Source of the DNA: Mycobacterium sp. PS03-16
GTDB taxonomy: Bacteria > Actinomycetota > Actinomycetes > Mycobacteriales > Mycobacteriaceae
Direction of reading: 5' to 3'
Assembly: GCF_004570325.1 (NCBI RefSeq)
Contig: NZ_SPQO01000043.1
Location: 1 to 35,384, forward strand
DNA: 35,384 nucleotides
Under the pieces are notes generated by a model. The model ran no database searches, was not told the DNA's origin, and saw only the letters and a program-made list of their open reading frames with translations. The position numbers were made by a program, and so were the translations under genes. Position 1 is the stretch's first letter. Every line of letters begins with the position of its first letter. This document shows positions 23,335 through 32,562 of the stretch, piece after piece.

Positions 23335-23565
23335 CCCGTGACCTCACGGATTTGGTCGGTGTCGAGCGGTCACCTAACATTAAGAGAAAACTAAGACTGG
23401 TTTCCGGCGTGTGACGCGCGATGTCGAGGTCAGCGTGCCCGGCTTCGCGAGTAGCATCTTGGAAGTTTGGGGTCCGCGCGGGCTGTCGAGCGCAGCGTCC
23501 CGTCGGTGCGAACGAAGCCCCCCGGCCGTCGGCGGCTCCACACGGTTTTGACAGGAGAGTACGAG
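23335..23565 (+). promoter_or_regulatory. fadD32 promoter and leader region
   Basis: This 231-base gap starts with a small hairpin (CCGTG 23336-23340 with CACGG 23345-23349, then ATTTGG), a weak terminator candidate for the upstream gene. Next is an unusually AT-rich stretch at 23374-23396 with CTAACA, TTAAGA and CTAAGA; the last two are spaced 11 bases apart, like response-regulator half-sites. A -10 candidate TAGCAT at 23452-23457 has GTCAGC 17 bases upstream. This would give a leader of about 100 bases before fadD32, which has a good AGGAG site at 23553. Confidence 0.45.
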
Positions 23566-25455
23566 ATGCCGTTCCACAACCCGTTCATCAAGGACGGTCT
23601 GATCAAGTTCCCCGACAACGGGAACCTGGTCCGCCACGTCGAACGATGGGCGAAGGTCCGTGGCGACAAGCTCGCGTACCGCTTCTTGGACTTCTCCACT
23701 GAGCGCGACGGCGTCGCGCGCGATCTCAACTGGAACGACTTCGGTGCCCGCAACCGGGCCGTCGGCGCCCGCCTGCAGCAGGTGACCCAGCCCGGCGACC
23801 GGGTGGCGATCCTGTGCCCGCAGAACCTCGACTACCTGGTCGCGTTCTTCGGCACCCTGTACTCCGGCCGTATCGCGGTCCCGCTGTTCGACCCGAACGA
23901 GCCCGGCCACGTCGGCCGCCTGCACGCGGTCCTCGACGACTGCCACCCGTCGGCGATCCTGACCACCACCGACGCCGCCGAGGGGGTGCGCAAGTTCTTC
24001 CGCACCCGCCCGGCCAACCAGCGTCCGCGCGTCATCGCCGTCGACGCGGTGCCCGACGAGGTGGGGGCGACGTGGGAGCCGGTCGACGTCACCGCCGACA
24101 CCATCGCCTACCTGCAGTACACGTCGGGGTCGACCCGCATCCCCACCGGTGTGCAGATCACCCACCTCAACCTGGCCACCAACGTCGTGCAGGTGATCGA
24201 GGCGCTCGAGGGTGAAGAGGGCGACCGGGGCGTGTCGTGGCTGCCGTTCTTCCACGACATGGGCCTGATCACCGTGCTGCTCTCGCCGATGCTCGGCCAC
24301 TACATCACCTTCATGACGCCGGCCGCATTCGTCCGTCGGCCCGGTCGCTGGATCCGGGAGATGGCCCGCAAGGACGGCGACACCGGCGGCGTCATCTCGG
24401 TGGCCCCGAACTTCGCGTTCGACCACGCGGCGGCGCGCGGCGTTCCCAAAGAAGACGAGCCGGGGATCGACCTGTCGAACATCAAGTGCATCCTCAACGG
24501 CAGTGAGCCGATTTCGGCGGCCACCGTGCGCCGGTTCAACGAGGCGTTCGGTCCGTTCGGCTTCCAGCCCAAGGCGATCAAGCCCTCCTACGGCCTGGCG
24601 GAGGCGACGCTGTTCGTGTCCACCACCCCGATCAGCGCCGAGCCGCGGATCGCCTACGTCGACCGCGATGAGCTGAACAACCACCGCTTCGTCGAGGTGG
24701 CGGAGGACTCGCCGAAGGCCGTCGCGCAGGCAGGCGCGGGCAAGATCGGTATCGCCGAGTGGGCGGTCATCGTCGATCACGAAACCGCCACCGAGCTGCC
24801 CGACGGCCAGATCGGCGAGATCTGGATCAGCGGCCAGAACATGGGCACCGGCTACTGGGGCAAGCCCGAGCAGACCCGGGAGACCTTTCAGAACACCCTC
24901 AAGTCGCGGACCGAGCCCAGCCACGCCGAGGGCGCCACGGACGACGCCACCTGGGTGCGCACCGGTGACCTGGGCGCCTACCACGACGGTGAGCTGTTCA
25001 TCACCGGCCGCGTGAAGGATCTCGTCATCATCGACGGCCGCAATCACTACCCGCAGGACCTCGAGTATTCGGCGCAGGAGGCCACCAAGGCGCTGCGCAC
25101 CGGATTCGTCGCCGCGTTCTCGGTGCCGGCCAACCAGTTGCCCGACGAGGTGTTCGAGGATTCGCACGCCGGTCTGAAGCGCAACCCGGACGACACCTCC
25201 GAGCAGCTCGTGATCGTCGGCGAGCGGGCGCCCGGTGCGCACAAGCTCGACATGGGGCCGATCGCCGACGACATCCGCGCCGCGATCGCGGTGCGTCACG
25301 GCGTCACGGTCCGCGACGTGCTGCTGACCCCGGCCGGGGCGATTCCCCGGACCTCCAGCGGCAAGATCGGCCGGCGCGCCTGCCGGTCGGCCTACCTCGA
25401 CGGCAGCCTGCGCAGTGGGAAGGTGGCCAACGCCTTCCCCGATGAGACGGACTGA
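23566..25455 (+). CDS. fadD32: Long-chain fatty-acyl-AMP ligase FadD32
   Basis: FadD32 activates the long meromycolic acid as acyl-AMP and loads it on the N-terminal carrier domain of Pks13, just before the final condensation of mycolic acid synthesis. The 629-residue protein is a typical FAAL. The ATP loop is YTSGSTRIPTGV (near 184-195), the substrate region is LPFFHDMGLI (near 225-234), the adenine region is PSYGLAEATLF (near 342-352), and the hinge motif is RTGDLGAYHDGELFITGRVK (near 465-484). Length is close to the M. tuberculosis enzyme (637). ATG at 23566 has AGGAG eight bases upstream. Pks13 follows after about 50 bases in the same direction, consistent with the known fadD32-pks13-accD4 operon. 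Confidence 0.97.
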   Translation: MPFHNPFIKDGLIKFPDNGNLVRHVERWAKVRGDKLAYRFLDFSTERDGVARDLNWNDFGARNRAVGARLQQVTQPGDRVAILCPQNLDYLVAFFGTLYSGRIAVPLFDPNEPGHVGRLHAVLDDCHPSAILTTTDAAEGVRKFFRTRPANQRPRVIAVDAVPDEVGATWEPVDVTADTIAYLQYTSGSTRIPTGVQITHLNLATNVVQVIEALEGEEGDRGVSWLPFFHDMGLITVLLSPMLGHYITFMTPAAFVRRPGRWIREMARKDGDTGGVISVAPNFAFDHAAARGVPKEDEPGIDLSNIKCILNGSEPISAATVRRFNEAFGPFGFQPKAIKPSYGLAEATLFVSTTPISAEPRIAYVDRDELNNHRFVEVAEDSPKAVAQAGAGKIGIAEWAVIVDHETATELPDGQIGEIWISGQNMGTGYWGKPEQTRETFQNTLKSRTEPSHAEGATDDATWVRTGDLGAYHDGELFITGRVKDLVIIDGRNHYPQDLEYSAQEATKALRTGFVAAFSVPANQLPDEVFEDSHAGLKRNPDDTSEQLVIVGERAPGAHKLDMGPIADDIRAAIAVRHGVTVRDVLLTPAGAIPRTSSGKIGRRACRSAYLDGSLRSGKVANAFPDETD

Positions 25456-25508
25456 CGACTGACCCTCCTCCGAACTGAGCCGTCGACGGGCTCGAAGGTG
25501 ATGTGAAC

Positions 25509-28500
25509 ATGCCTGACAACGACAACGTTTCGAATCCCGGCGGCATGGAGGACGTGCCCGTCCTCGCCCAGGGCGAGGACGGTCCGCTGCGGCCCGCCCA
25601 GGTCGACATGACCGTCGCCGAGATGCGCGAGTGGCTGCGCAACTGGATCGCCAACGCCACCGGCCAGAACGCCGACTCGATCGACGAGCAGACCGCGATG
25701 GTCGAGCTCGGGCTGTCCTCCCGCGACGCGGTCGCGATGGCCAGCGACATCGAGGACCTCACCGGGGTGACGCTGACCGCGACGGTCGCGTTCCGGCACC
25801 CGACCATCGAATCGCTGGCCACGGTGATCATCGAGGGCGAACCCGAGGTCGAGGTCGTCGACGACGACACCGACTGGACCCGCGAGCGCGACGTCGACGA
25901 CGTGGCGATCGTCGGTATCGCCACCCGCTTCCCCGGGGACATGAACACCCCCGCGCAGATGTGGGAGGCGCTGCTCGAGGGCCGCGACGCGATCACCGAC
26001 CTGCCCGAGGGCCGCTGGTCGGAGTTCCTGTCGGAGCCGCGGATCGCCGAGCGGGTCGCCAAGGCCGCCACCCGCGGCGGCTACCTCTCCGACATCAAGG
26101 GCTTCGACGCCGAGTTCTTCGCGCTGTCGAAGATGGAGGCGGACAACATCGATCCGCAGCAGCGGATGGCGCTGGAGCTGACGTGGGAGGCGCTCGAGGA
26201 CGCGCGGATCCCGGCCTCGAGCCTGCGCGGTGAGCGGGTCGGGGTGTACATCGGCTCGACCAACAACGACTACAGCTTCCTGTCGGTCGCCGATCCGACG
26301 ACGGCGCACCCGTACGCGATCACCGGCACCACGAGTTCGATCATCGCCAACCGGGTGTCGTACTTCTACGACTTCCGCGGGCCGTCCATGGCCATCGACA
26401 CCGCCTGCTCGAGCTCGCTGGTCGCCGCCCACCAGGGTGTGCAGGCACTGCGCGCCAAGGAGGCCTCGGTCGTCGTGGTCGGCGGCGTCAACGCGATGGT
26501 GACCCCGCTGGTGACCATCGGCTTCGATGAGGTCGGCGGCGTGCTCGCGCCGGACGGCCGGATCAAGTCGTTCTCCGCCGACGCCGACGGCTACTCCCGC
26601 TCGGAGGGCGGCGGCATGCTGGTGCTCAAGCGCCTGTCCGACGCCCGCCGCGACGGCGACGAAATCTACGCGGTGATCGCCGGCAGCGCGGTCAACCACG
26701 ACGGCCGCTCCAACGGCCTGCTGGCGCCGAACCCCGACGCGCAGGCCGAGGTGCTGCGCAAGGCTTACAAGGACGCCGGGATCAACCCGCGCGACGTCGA
26801 CTACGTCGAGGCGCACGGCACCGGCACCATCCTGGGTGACCCGATCGAGGCCGACGCGCTGGGCCGAGTGGTGGGCCGCAACCGTCCCGCCGAGCGGCCC
26901 GCCCTGCTGGGCGCGGTGAAATCCAATGTGGGCCACCTGGAATCCGCGGCAGGCGCGGCGAGCCTGGCGAAGATGGCATTGGCGCTGCGCAACGACAAGC
27001 TGCCGCCCTCGATCAACTACGCCGGCCCCAATCCGTACATCGACTTCACCGCGGTGCGGCTGAAGGTCAACGACACCGTCAGCGACTGGCCGCGCTACAG
27101 CGGCCATGCGATCGCCGGGGTGTCCGGCTTCGGCTTCGGTGGCGCCAACGCGCACATGGTGCTGCGCGAGGTGCTGCCCAGCGACCTGGTGGAGCCCGAA
27201 GCCGAGGAGGTCGTCGAGGCCACCGCCGCGCCGAACGAGGCCACCGCCGTGTATGTGGGCGGGGTGCGGATGGACGAGTACGGCGAGTTCGTCGATGAGC
27301 CGCTGGCGCGAAGAGAATCAGGGCTCGATGAGGACGACGATGACGCGCTCGACCGGCCGGCCGCGGCTGCCGAGGACGCCTACGAGCTGCCCGGGCTGAC
27401 CGACGAGGCCAAGCGCCTGCTCGAGGTCGCACGCCAGGAACTCGACGCGGCCGAACAGCCCGTTCCGCTTGTCCCGCTGCCCATCTCGGCGTTCCTGACG
27501 TCCCGTAAGCGGGCCGCCGCCGCGGAGCTCGCCGACTGGATCGACAGCGAGGAGGGGCGCGCGTCGTCGCTGGAGTCGATCGGCCGGGCGCTGTCGCGGC
27601 GCAACCACGGCCGCTCGCGGGCGGTGGTGCTGGCCCGCGACCACGACGAGGCGATCAAGGGTCTGCGCGCGGTGGCCGAGGGCAAGCAGAGCCCCAACGT
27701 GTACAGCGCCGACGGTCCCGTCACCAACGGCCCGGTGTGGGTGCTCGCCGGATTCGGTGCGCAGCACCGCAAGATGGGCAAGAGCCTGTACCTGCGCAAC
27801 GAGATCTTCGCGGAGTGGATCAACAAGGTCGATTCCTACGTGCAGGACGAGCGCGGGCACTCCATCCTCGAGCTCATCCTCGACGATGCCGTCGACTACA
27901 CCGACGAGACCACCGAGCTGCCGATCGAGAAGGTGCAGCTGGTGATCTTCGCGATCCAGGTCGCGCTCGGCGAACTGCTCCGCCACCACGGCGCCAAGCC
28001 CGGCGCGGTGATCGGGCAGTCCCTCGGTGAGGCCGCCGCGGCGTACTTCTCGGGCGGTCTGTCGCTCGAGGACGCCACCCGCACCATCTGCTCGCGCAGC
28101 CACCTCATGGGTGAGGGCGAGGCGATGCTGTTCGGTGAGTACATCCGGCTGATGGCGCTGGTGGAGTACTCGGCCGACGAGATCAAGACGGTGTTCTCCG
28201 ACTACCCGGACCTCGAGGTGTGCGTGTACGCCGCGCCCACCCAGACCGTGATCGGCGGCCCGCCGGCGCAGGTCGACGCGATCATTGCGCGCGCCGAGCA
28301 GGAGGGGAAGTTCGCCCGCAAGTTTCAGACCAAGGGCGCCAGCCACACCACGCAGATGGATCCGCTGCTCGGTGAGCTCGCCGCCGAACTGGTCGGCATC
28401 ACCCCGCACCCGCTGCAGACCGGCTACTACTCGACCGTGCACGAGGGCAAGTTCCTGCGCGCCGGCCACGAGCCGATCCACGATGTCGACTACTGGAAGA

Positions 28501-30992
28501 AGGGGCTGCGCCACAGCGTCTACTTCACCCACGGCATCCGCAACGCCGTCGACAACGGGCACACCACGTTCCTGGAGCTGGCGCCGAATCCGGTGGCGCT
28601 CATGCAGGTCGGGTTAACGACGTCTGCCGCTGGACTCTACGATGGGCAGCTCATCGCGACGCTGGCCCGTAAGCAGGACGAGGTCGACTCGATGACCGCG
28701 GCGATGGCGCAGCTGTTCGTCCACGGCCACGACCTCGACATGCGGACGCTGTTCCCGCGCCGCTCGCGCGGGCTGGCCGGTGCGCTGGACTTCGCGAACA
28801 TCCCGTCGACGAAGTTCCGGCGCAAGCCGCACTGGCTCGACGTGCGGTTCAGCGGTGACAACTCCGGTGTCATGCCGGGCAGCCACGTTGCCACCCCGGA
28901 CGGCCGGCACGTGTGGGAGTTCGCGCCGCGCGGTGCGACCGACCTGGCCGCGCTGGTGAGATCCGCCGCCTCGCAGGTGCTTCCGGATGCCACCGTGACC
29001 GCGGCCGAGCAGCGTGCGGTGCCCGGGGAGGACGCCCGACTGGTGACCACGCTGACCCGGCACCCCGGTGGGGCGTCGGTGCAGGTGCACGCCCGTATCG
29101 AGGAGTCGTTCACGCTCGTCTACGACGCGATCGTGGCCCGCGGTGGCCAAGGGGTCGCGCTGCCGGCCGCCGTCGCCACCGGTGTGGTTGCCGCACAGCC
29201 CGTTCCGGCCGACACGGCTGAACCGGCCGAGGACCCCGACGCCGAAATTCTGCACGACAACCTGACCCAGGGCGCCAATCTGGGTGCCGGCCTGGGCAAG
29301 TGGTCGCCGGACTCGGGGGAGAGCGTGCACGACCGGCTGGGCCTGATCGTCGGCGGTGCCATGGGCTACGAACCCGAGGACCTGCCGTGGGAGGTGCCGC
29401 TGATCGAGCTCGGCCTGGATTCGCTGATGGCGGTGCGGATCAAGAACCGCGTCGAGTACGACTTCGACCTGCCGCCGATCCAGCTGACCGCGGTGCGGGA
29501 CGCGAACCTCAACGCGGTGGAGAAGCTGATCCACTACGCGATCGAGCACCGCGACGAGGTCGGCCAACTGGCCGAATCGCAGAAGGGCAAGACGGCCGAG
29601 GAGATCGCCGCCGAACAGGCCGAACTGATGGGTGGGGCGTCCACGGTCGCCGAACTCAAGGAGAAGCTGGCCGCGGCGGGACATCCGCTGGGCACCCAGG
29701 ACGACGCCTCCGACGACGACGCCTCCGCCGGCATCCCGGCGCCGCCGACCGACCCGTCGGGCCCGGCCGCGAACATCCCGGCCCCGCCGACCGATCCGTC
29801 GGGCCCCGCGGCCGCTGATCCGGCGAAGTCCTCGGCGGCCAAGGTCGCCGCGCAGGTGCTGACGCAGGAGGCCGTCACCGAGGCGCTCGGCGCCGACGTG
29901 CCGCCGCGCGACGCCGCCGAACGCGTCACGTTCGCCACCTGGGCGATCGTCACCGGCAAGTCACCGGGCGGCATCTTCAACGAGCTGCCGAAGGTCGACG
30001 CGGCCACCGCGGCCAAGATGGCTGAGCGGCTGTCCGAACGCGCCGAGGGCACGATCACCGCCGACGACGTCGCCGCGGCCACGACCATCGAGGAGCTGGC
30101 CACCACGGTGCGTGAGCACCTGGAGTCCGGCACGGTCGACGGTTTCGTGCGGGTGCTGCGCGCTCCGTCCGAGAACAGCACCGCCGTCCCGGTGTTTGTG
30201 TTCCATCCGGCCGGCGGGTCGACGGTGGTCTACGAACCGCTGATGAAGCGGCTGCCGCCGGACAATCCCGTCTACGGCATCGAACGCGTCGAGGGTTCGG
30301 TGCAGGAGCGGGCCGCCGAGTACGTGCCCAAGCTGCTCGAGCTCAACGGCTGGACCGACGGCGGCGCGCGCCGGCCGTTCATCCTGACCGGCTGGTCGCT
30401 CGGCGGCGCCCTGGCCTACGCGTGCGCGATCGGCCTCAAGCGGGCCGGTGCGGACGTGCGGTTCGTCGGGCTGATCGACACGGTGCGCGCCGGTGAAGAG
30501 GTACCGCAGACCAAGGAGGAGACGCGGGCCCGCTGGGACCGCTACGCCCGGTTCGCCGAGCGCACCTTCAACGTCGAGGTGCCCGAGATCCCCTACGAGG
30601 AGCTCGAGGAGCTCGACGACGAGGGTCAGGTCAGGTTCGTCATGGACGTCGTGCAGTCCAGCGGCGTGCAGATCCCCGGCGGCATCATCGAGCACCAGCG
30701 CACGTCCTACCTGGACAACCGGGCGCTCGAGACCGCCGAGATCGAGCCGTATGACGGCCAGGTCACGCTGTACATGGCCGACCGCTACCACGACGACGCG
30801 ATCTTCTTCGAACCGCGTTACGCCACCCGCCAACCCGACGGCGGCTGGGGTGAGTATGTTTCGGAGCTGGAGGTGGTCCCGATCGGCGGCGAGCACATCC
30901 AGGCCATCGACGAGCCGTACATCGCGAAGGTCGGCGCGCACATGAGCGAGGCCATCAACCGCATCGAGGCGCAGGAGAAGCAGGGCAAGTGA
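25509..30992 (+). CDS. pks13: Polyketide synthase Pks13, mycolic acid condensase
   Basis: Pks13 joins the meromycolate and the carboxylated alpha chain to the beta-keto precursor of mycolates and transfers it to trehalose. Domain order is the canonical one: N-terminal carrier (Ser71 in ELGLSSRD), ketosynthase (Cys300 in DTACSSS, with EAHGTGT and KSNVGH), acyltransferase (Ser838 in GQSLGE), second carrier (Ser1305 in LGLDSL) and thioesterase (Ser1630 in GWSLGG, His1796 in GGEHIQA). The protein is 1827 residues, longer than I recall for M. tuberculosis (about 1733). Extra length includes an acidic linker between ketosynthase and acyltransferase and a Pro/Ala-rich linker with a 14-residue duplication before the thioesterase. 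ATG at 25509 fits AAGGTG spacing; GTG at 25503 is the other choice. The stop overlaps accD4 by four bases. Confidence 0.97.
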   Translation: MPDNDNVSNPGGMEDVPVLAQGEDGPLRPAQVDMTVAEMREWLRNWIANATGQNADSIDEQTAMVELGLSSRDAVAMASDIEDLTGVTLTATVAFRHPTIESLATVIIEGEPEVEVVDDDTDWTRERDVDDVAIVGIATRFPGDMNTPAQMWEALLEGRDAITDLPEGRWSEFLSEPRIAERVAKAATRGGYLSDIKGFDAEFFALSKMEADNIDPQQRMALELTWEALEDARIPASSLRGERVGVYIGSTNNDYSFLSVADPTTAHPYAITGTTSSIIANRVSYFYDFRGPSMAIDTACSSSLVAAHQGVQALRAKEASVVVVGGVNAMVTPLVTIGFDEVGGVLAPDGRIKSFSADADGYSRSEGGGMLVLKRLSDARRDGDEIYAVIAGSAVNHDGRSNGLLAPNPDAQAEVLRKAYKDAGINPRDVDYVEAHGTGTILGDPIEADALGRVVGRNRPAERPALLGAVKSNVGHLESAAGAASLAKMALALRNDKLPPSINYAGPNPYIDFTAVRLKVNDTVSDWPRYSGHAIAGVSGFGFGGANAHMVLREVLPSDLVEPEAEEVVEATAAPNEATAVYVGGVRMDEYGEFVDEPLARRESGLDEDDDDALDRPAAAAEDAYELPGLTDEAKRLLEVARQELDAAEQPVPLVPLPISAFLTSRKRAAAAELADWIDSEEGRASSLESIGRALSRRNHGRSRAVVLARDHDEAIKGLRAVAEGKQSPNVYSADGPVTNGPVWVLAGFGAQHRKMGKSLYLRNEIFAEWINKVDSYVQDERGHSILELILDDAVDYTDETTELPIEKVQLVIFAIQVALGELLRHHGAKPGAVIGQSLGEAAAAYFSGGLSLEDATRTICSRSHLMGEGEAMLFGEYIRLMALVEYSADEIKTVFSDYPDLEVCVYAAPTQTVIGGPPAQVDAIIARAEQEGKFARKFQTKGASHTTQMDPLLGELAAELVGITPHPLQTGYYSTVHEGKFLRAGHEPIHDVDYWKKGLRHSVYFTHGIRNAVDNGHTTFLELAPNPVALMQVGLTTSAAGLYDGQLIATLARKQDEVDSMTAAMAQLFVHGHDLDMRTLFPRRSRGLAGALDFANIPSTKFRRKPHWLDVRFSGDNSGVMPGSHVATPDGRHVWEFAPRGATDLAALVRSAASQVLPDATVTAAEQRAVPGEDARLVTTLTRHPGGASVQVHARIEESFTLVYDAIVARGGQGVALPAAVATGVVAAQPVPADTAEPAEDPDAEILHDNLTQGANLGAGLGKWSPDSGESVHDRLGLIVGGAMGYEPEDLPWEVPLIELGLDSLMAVRIKNRVEYDFDLPPIQLTAVRDANLNAVEKLIHYAIEHRDEVGQLAESQKGKTAEEIAAEQAELMGGASTVAELKEKLAAAGHPLGTQDDASDDDASAGIPAPPTDPSGPAANIPAPPTDPSGPAAADPAKSSAAKVAAQVLTQEAVTEALGADVPPRDAAERVTFATWAIVTGKSPGGIFNELPKVDAATAAKMAERLSERAEGTITADDVAAATTIEELATTVREHLESGTVDGFVRVLRAPSENSTAVPVFVFHPAGGSTVVYEPLMKRLPPDNPVYGIERVEGSVQERAAEYVPKLLELNGWTDGGARRPFILTGWSLGGALAYACAIGLKRAGADVRFVGLIDTVRAGEEVPQTKEETRARWDRYARFAERTFNVEVPEIPYEELEELDDEGQVRFVMDVVQSSGVQIPGGIIEHQRTSYLDNRALETAEIEPYDGQVTLYMADRYHDDAIFFEPRYATRQPDGGWGEYVSELEVVPIGGEHIQAIDEPYIAKVGAHMSEAINRIEAQEKQGK
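29733..29816 (+). repeat. Two-copy 42-bp repeat in the Pks13 ACP-TE linker
   Basis: Two adjacent 42-base units encode IPAPPTDPSGPAAN and IPAPPTDPSGPAAA. The DNA copies differ at a few third positions, so the duplication is not very recent. A short DDAS repeat precedes it. It lengthens the flexible linker between the second carrier domain and the thioesterase. Confidence 0.85.
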
Positions 30993-32560
30993 CCGCGGAC
31001 GTATCTGCCACCCAGCCGAAGACCACCGCCCAGCAGCTCGCGGAACTGCGCGAGAAGCTGGAGCTGGCCAAGGAGCCCGGCGGGGCCAAGGCGGCCGCCA
31101 AACGCGACGCCAAGGGCATCCCGAGCCCCCGCGCCCGCATCCACGCGCTGCTCGACCCGGGCAGCTTCCTGGAGATCGGCGCGCTGGCCCGCACCCCCGG
31201 CGATCCGAACGCGCTCTACGGCGACGGTGTGGTGACCGGTCACGGCACCATCGACGGCCGACCGGTCGGCGTGTTCAGCCACGATCAGACCGTGTTCGGC
31301 GGGTCGGTCGGAGAGATGTTCGGCCGCAAGGTGTCCCGGCTCATGGAGTGGGTGGCGATGGTCGGCTGCCCGATCATCGGCATCAACGACTCCGGCGGCG
31401 CGCGCATCCAGGACCTGGCCACGTCGCTGGCCTGGTACGCCGAACTGGGCCGCCGCCACGAGCTGCTGTCCGGGCTGGTGCCGCAGATCTCGATCATCCT
31501 GGGCAAGTGCGCGGGTGGTGCGGTGTACTCGCCGATCCAGACCGACCTGATCGTCGCGGTCCGCGACCAGGGCTACATGTTCGTCACCGGCCCCGACGTC
31601 ATCAAGGACGTCACCGGTGAGGACGTGAGCCTCGACGAACTCGGTGGCGCCGACGCGCAGGCCAAGTACGGCAACATCCACCAGGTCGTCGACTCGGAGA
31701 AGGACGCGTTCGCCTACGTCCGCGACTACCTGGGCTTCCTCCCGTCGAACACCTATGACGACCCGCCGATCGTGAACCCGGGTCTGGACCCCGAGGTGAC
31801 GCCGCACGACCTCGAACTCGACTCGCTGGTGCCCGACGCCGACAACATGGCCTACGACATGCATGAGATCCTGCTGCGGATCTTCGACGACGGGGACTTC
31901 CTCGAGGTCGCCGCGCAGGCCGGACAGGCCATCATCACCGGCTTCGCCCGTGTCGACGGCCGGCCGGTGGGTGTGGTGGCCAACCAGCCGATGCACATGT
32001 CCGGCGCGATCGACAACGAGGCCTCCGACAAGGCCGCCCGGTTCGTGCGGTTCTGCGATTCGTTCAACACCCCGCTGGTGTTCGTCGTCGACACCCCCGG
32101 CTTCCTGCCCGGCGTGGAGCAGGAGAAGAACGGCATCATCAAGCGCGGCGGGCGGTTCCTGTACGCGGTGGTCGAGGCCGACGTGCCCAAGGTGACGATC
32201 ACCGTGCGCAAGTCCTACGGCGGGGCGTACGCGGTGATGGGCTCCAAGCAGCTGACCGCGGACTTCAACTTCCTGTGGCCGACCGCGCGGATCGCGGTGA
32301 TCGGCGCCGAGGGCGCCGCGCAGCTGATCATGAAGCGTTTCCCGGATCCGAATGCCCCCGAGGTGCAGGAGATCCGACGGCAGTTCATCGAGGGCTACAA
32401 CCGCGATATGGCCACGCCGTACGTGGCGGCCGAACGCGGGTACGTCGACGCGGTGATCGAACCGCATCAGACGCGGCTGCAGCTGCGCACCGCGATGCGA
32501 CTGCTGCGCGACAAGCAGATCAGCCGTGTGCAGCGTAAGCACGGCCTGATCCCGATCTAG
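30989..32560 (+). CDS. accD4: Acyl-CoA carboxylase beta subunit AccD4
   Basis: AccD4 is the carboxyltransferase subunit that, with the biotin-carrying AccA3 and partners AccD5/AccE5, carboxylates long-chain acyl-CoA to supply the alpha chain for Pks13. The 523-residue product has both carboxyltransferase half domains. The N-terminal half shows NDSGGARIQD and GKCAGGAVYSP (oxyanion region for acyl-CoA). The C-terminal half shows TPGFLPGVEQE and RKSYGGAYAVMGSK (biotin side). Length matches the family. GTG at 30989 overlaps the pks13 stop as GTGA, so translation is coupled. The metallophosphoesterase gene starts two bases after its TAG. Confidence 0.96.
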   Translation: MTADVSATQPKTTAQQLAELREKLELAKEPGGAKAAAKRDAKGIPSPRARIHALLDPGSFLEIGALARTPGDPNALYGDGVVTGHGTIDGRPVGVFSHDQTVFGGSVGEMFGRKVSRLMEWVAMVGCPIIGINDSGGARIQDLATSLAWYAELGRRHELLSGLVPQISIILGKCAGGAVYSPIQTDLIVAVRDQGYMFVTGPDVIKDVTGEDVSLDELGGADAQAKYGNIHQVVDSEKDAFAYVRDYLGFLPSNTYDDPPIVNPGLDPEVTPHDLELDSLVPDADNMAYDMHEILLRIFDDGDFLEVAAQAGQAIITGFARVDGRPVGVVANQPMHMSGAIDNEASDKAARFVRFCDSFNTPLVFVVDTPGFLPGVEQEKNGIIKRGGRFLYAVVEADVPKVTITVRKSYGGAYAVMGSKQLTADFNFLWPTARIAVIGAEGAAQLIMKRFPDPNAPEVQEIRRQFIEGYNRDMATPYVAAERGYVDAVIEPHQTRLQLRTAMRLLRDKQISRVQRKHGLIPI

Positions 32561-32562
32561 AC

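Noticed and set aside
28614..28616. TTA codon as a bldA-style regulatory switch
   Set aside because: That mechanism is described for Streptomyces development. A single TTA in a core mycobacterial gene is better explained by local codon drift.
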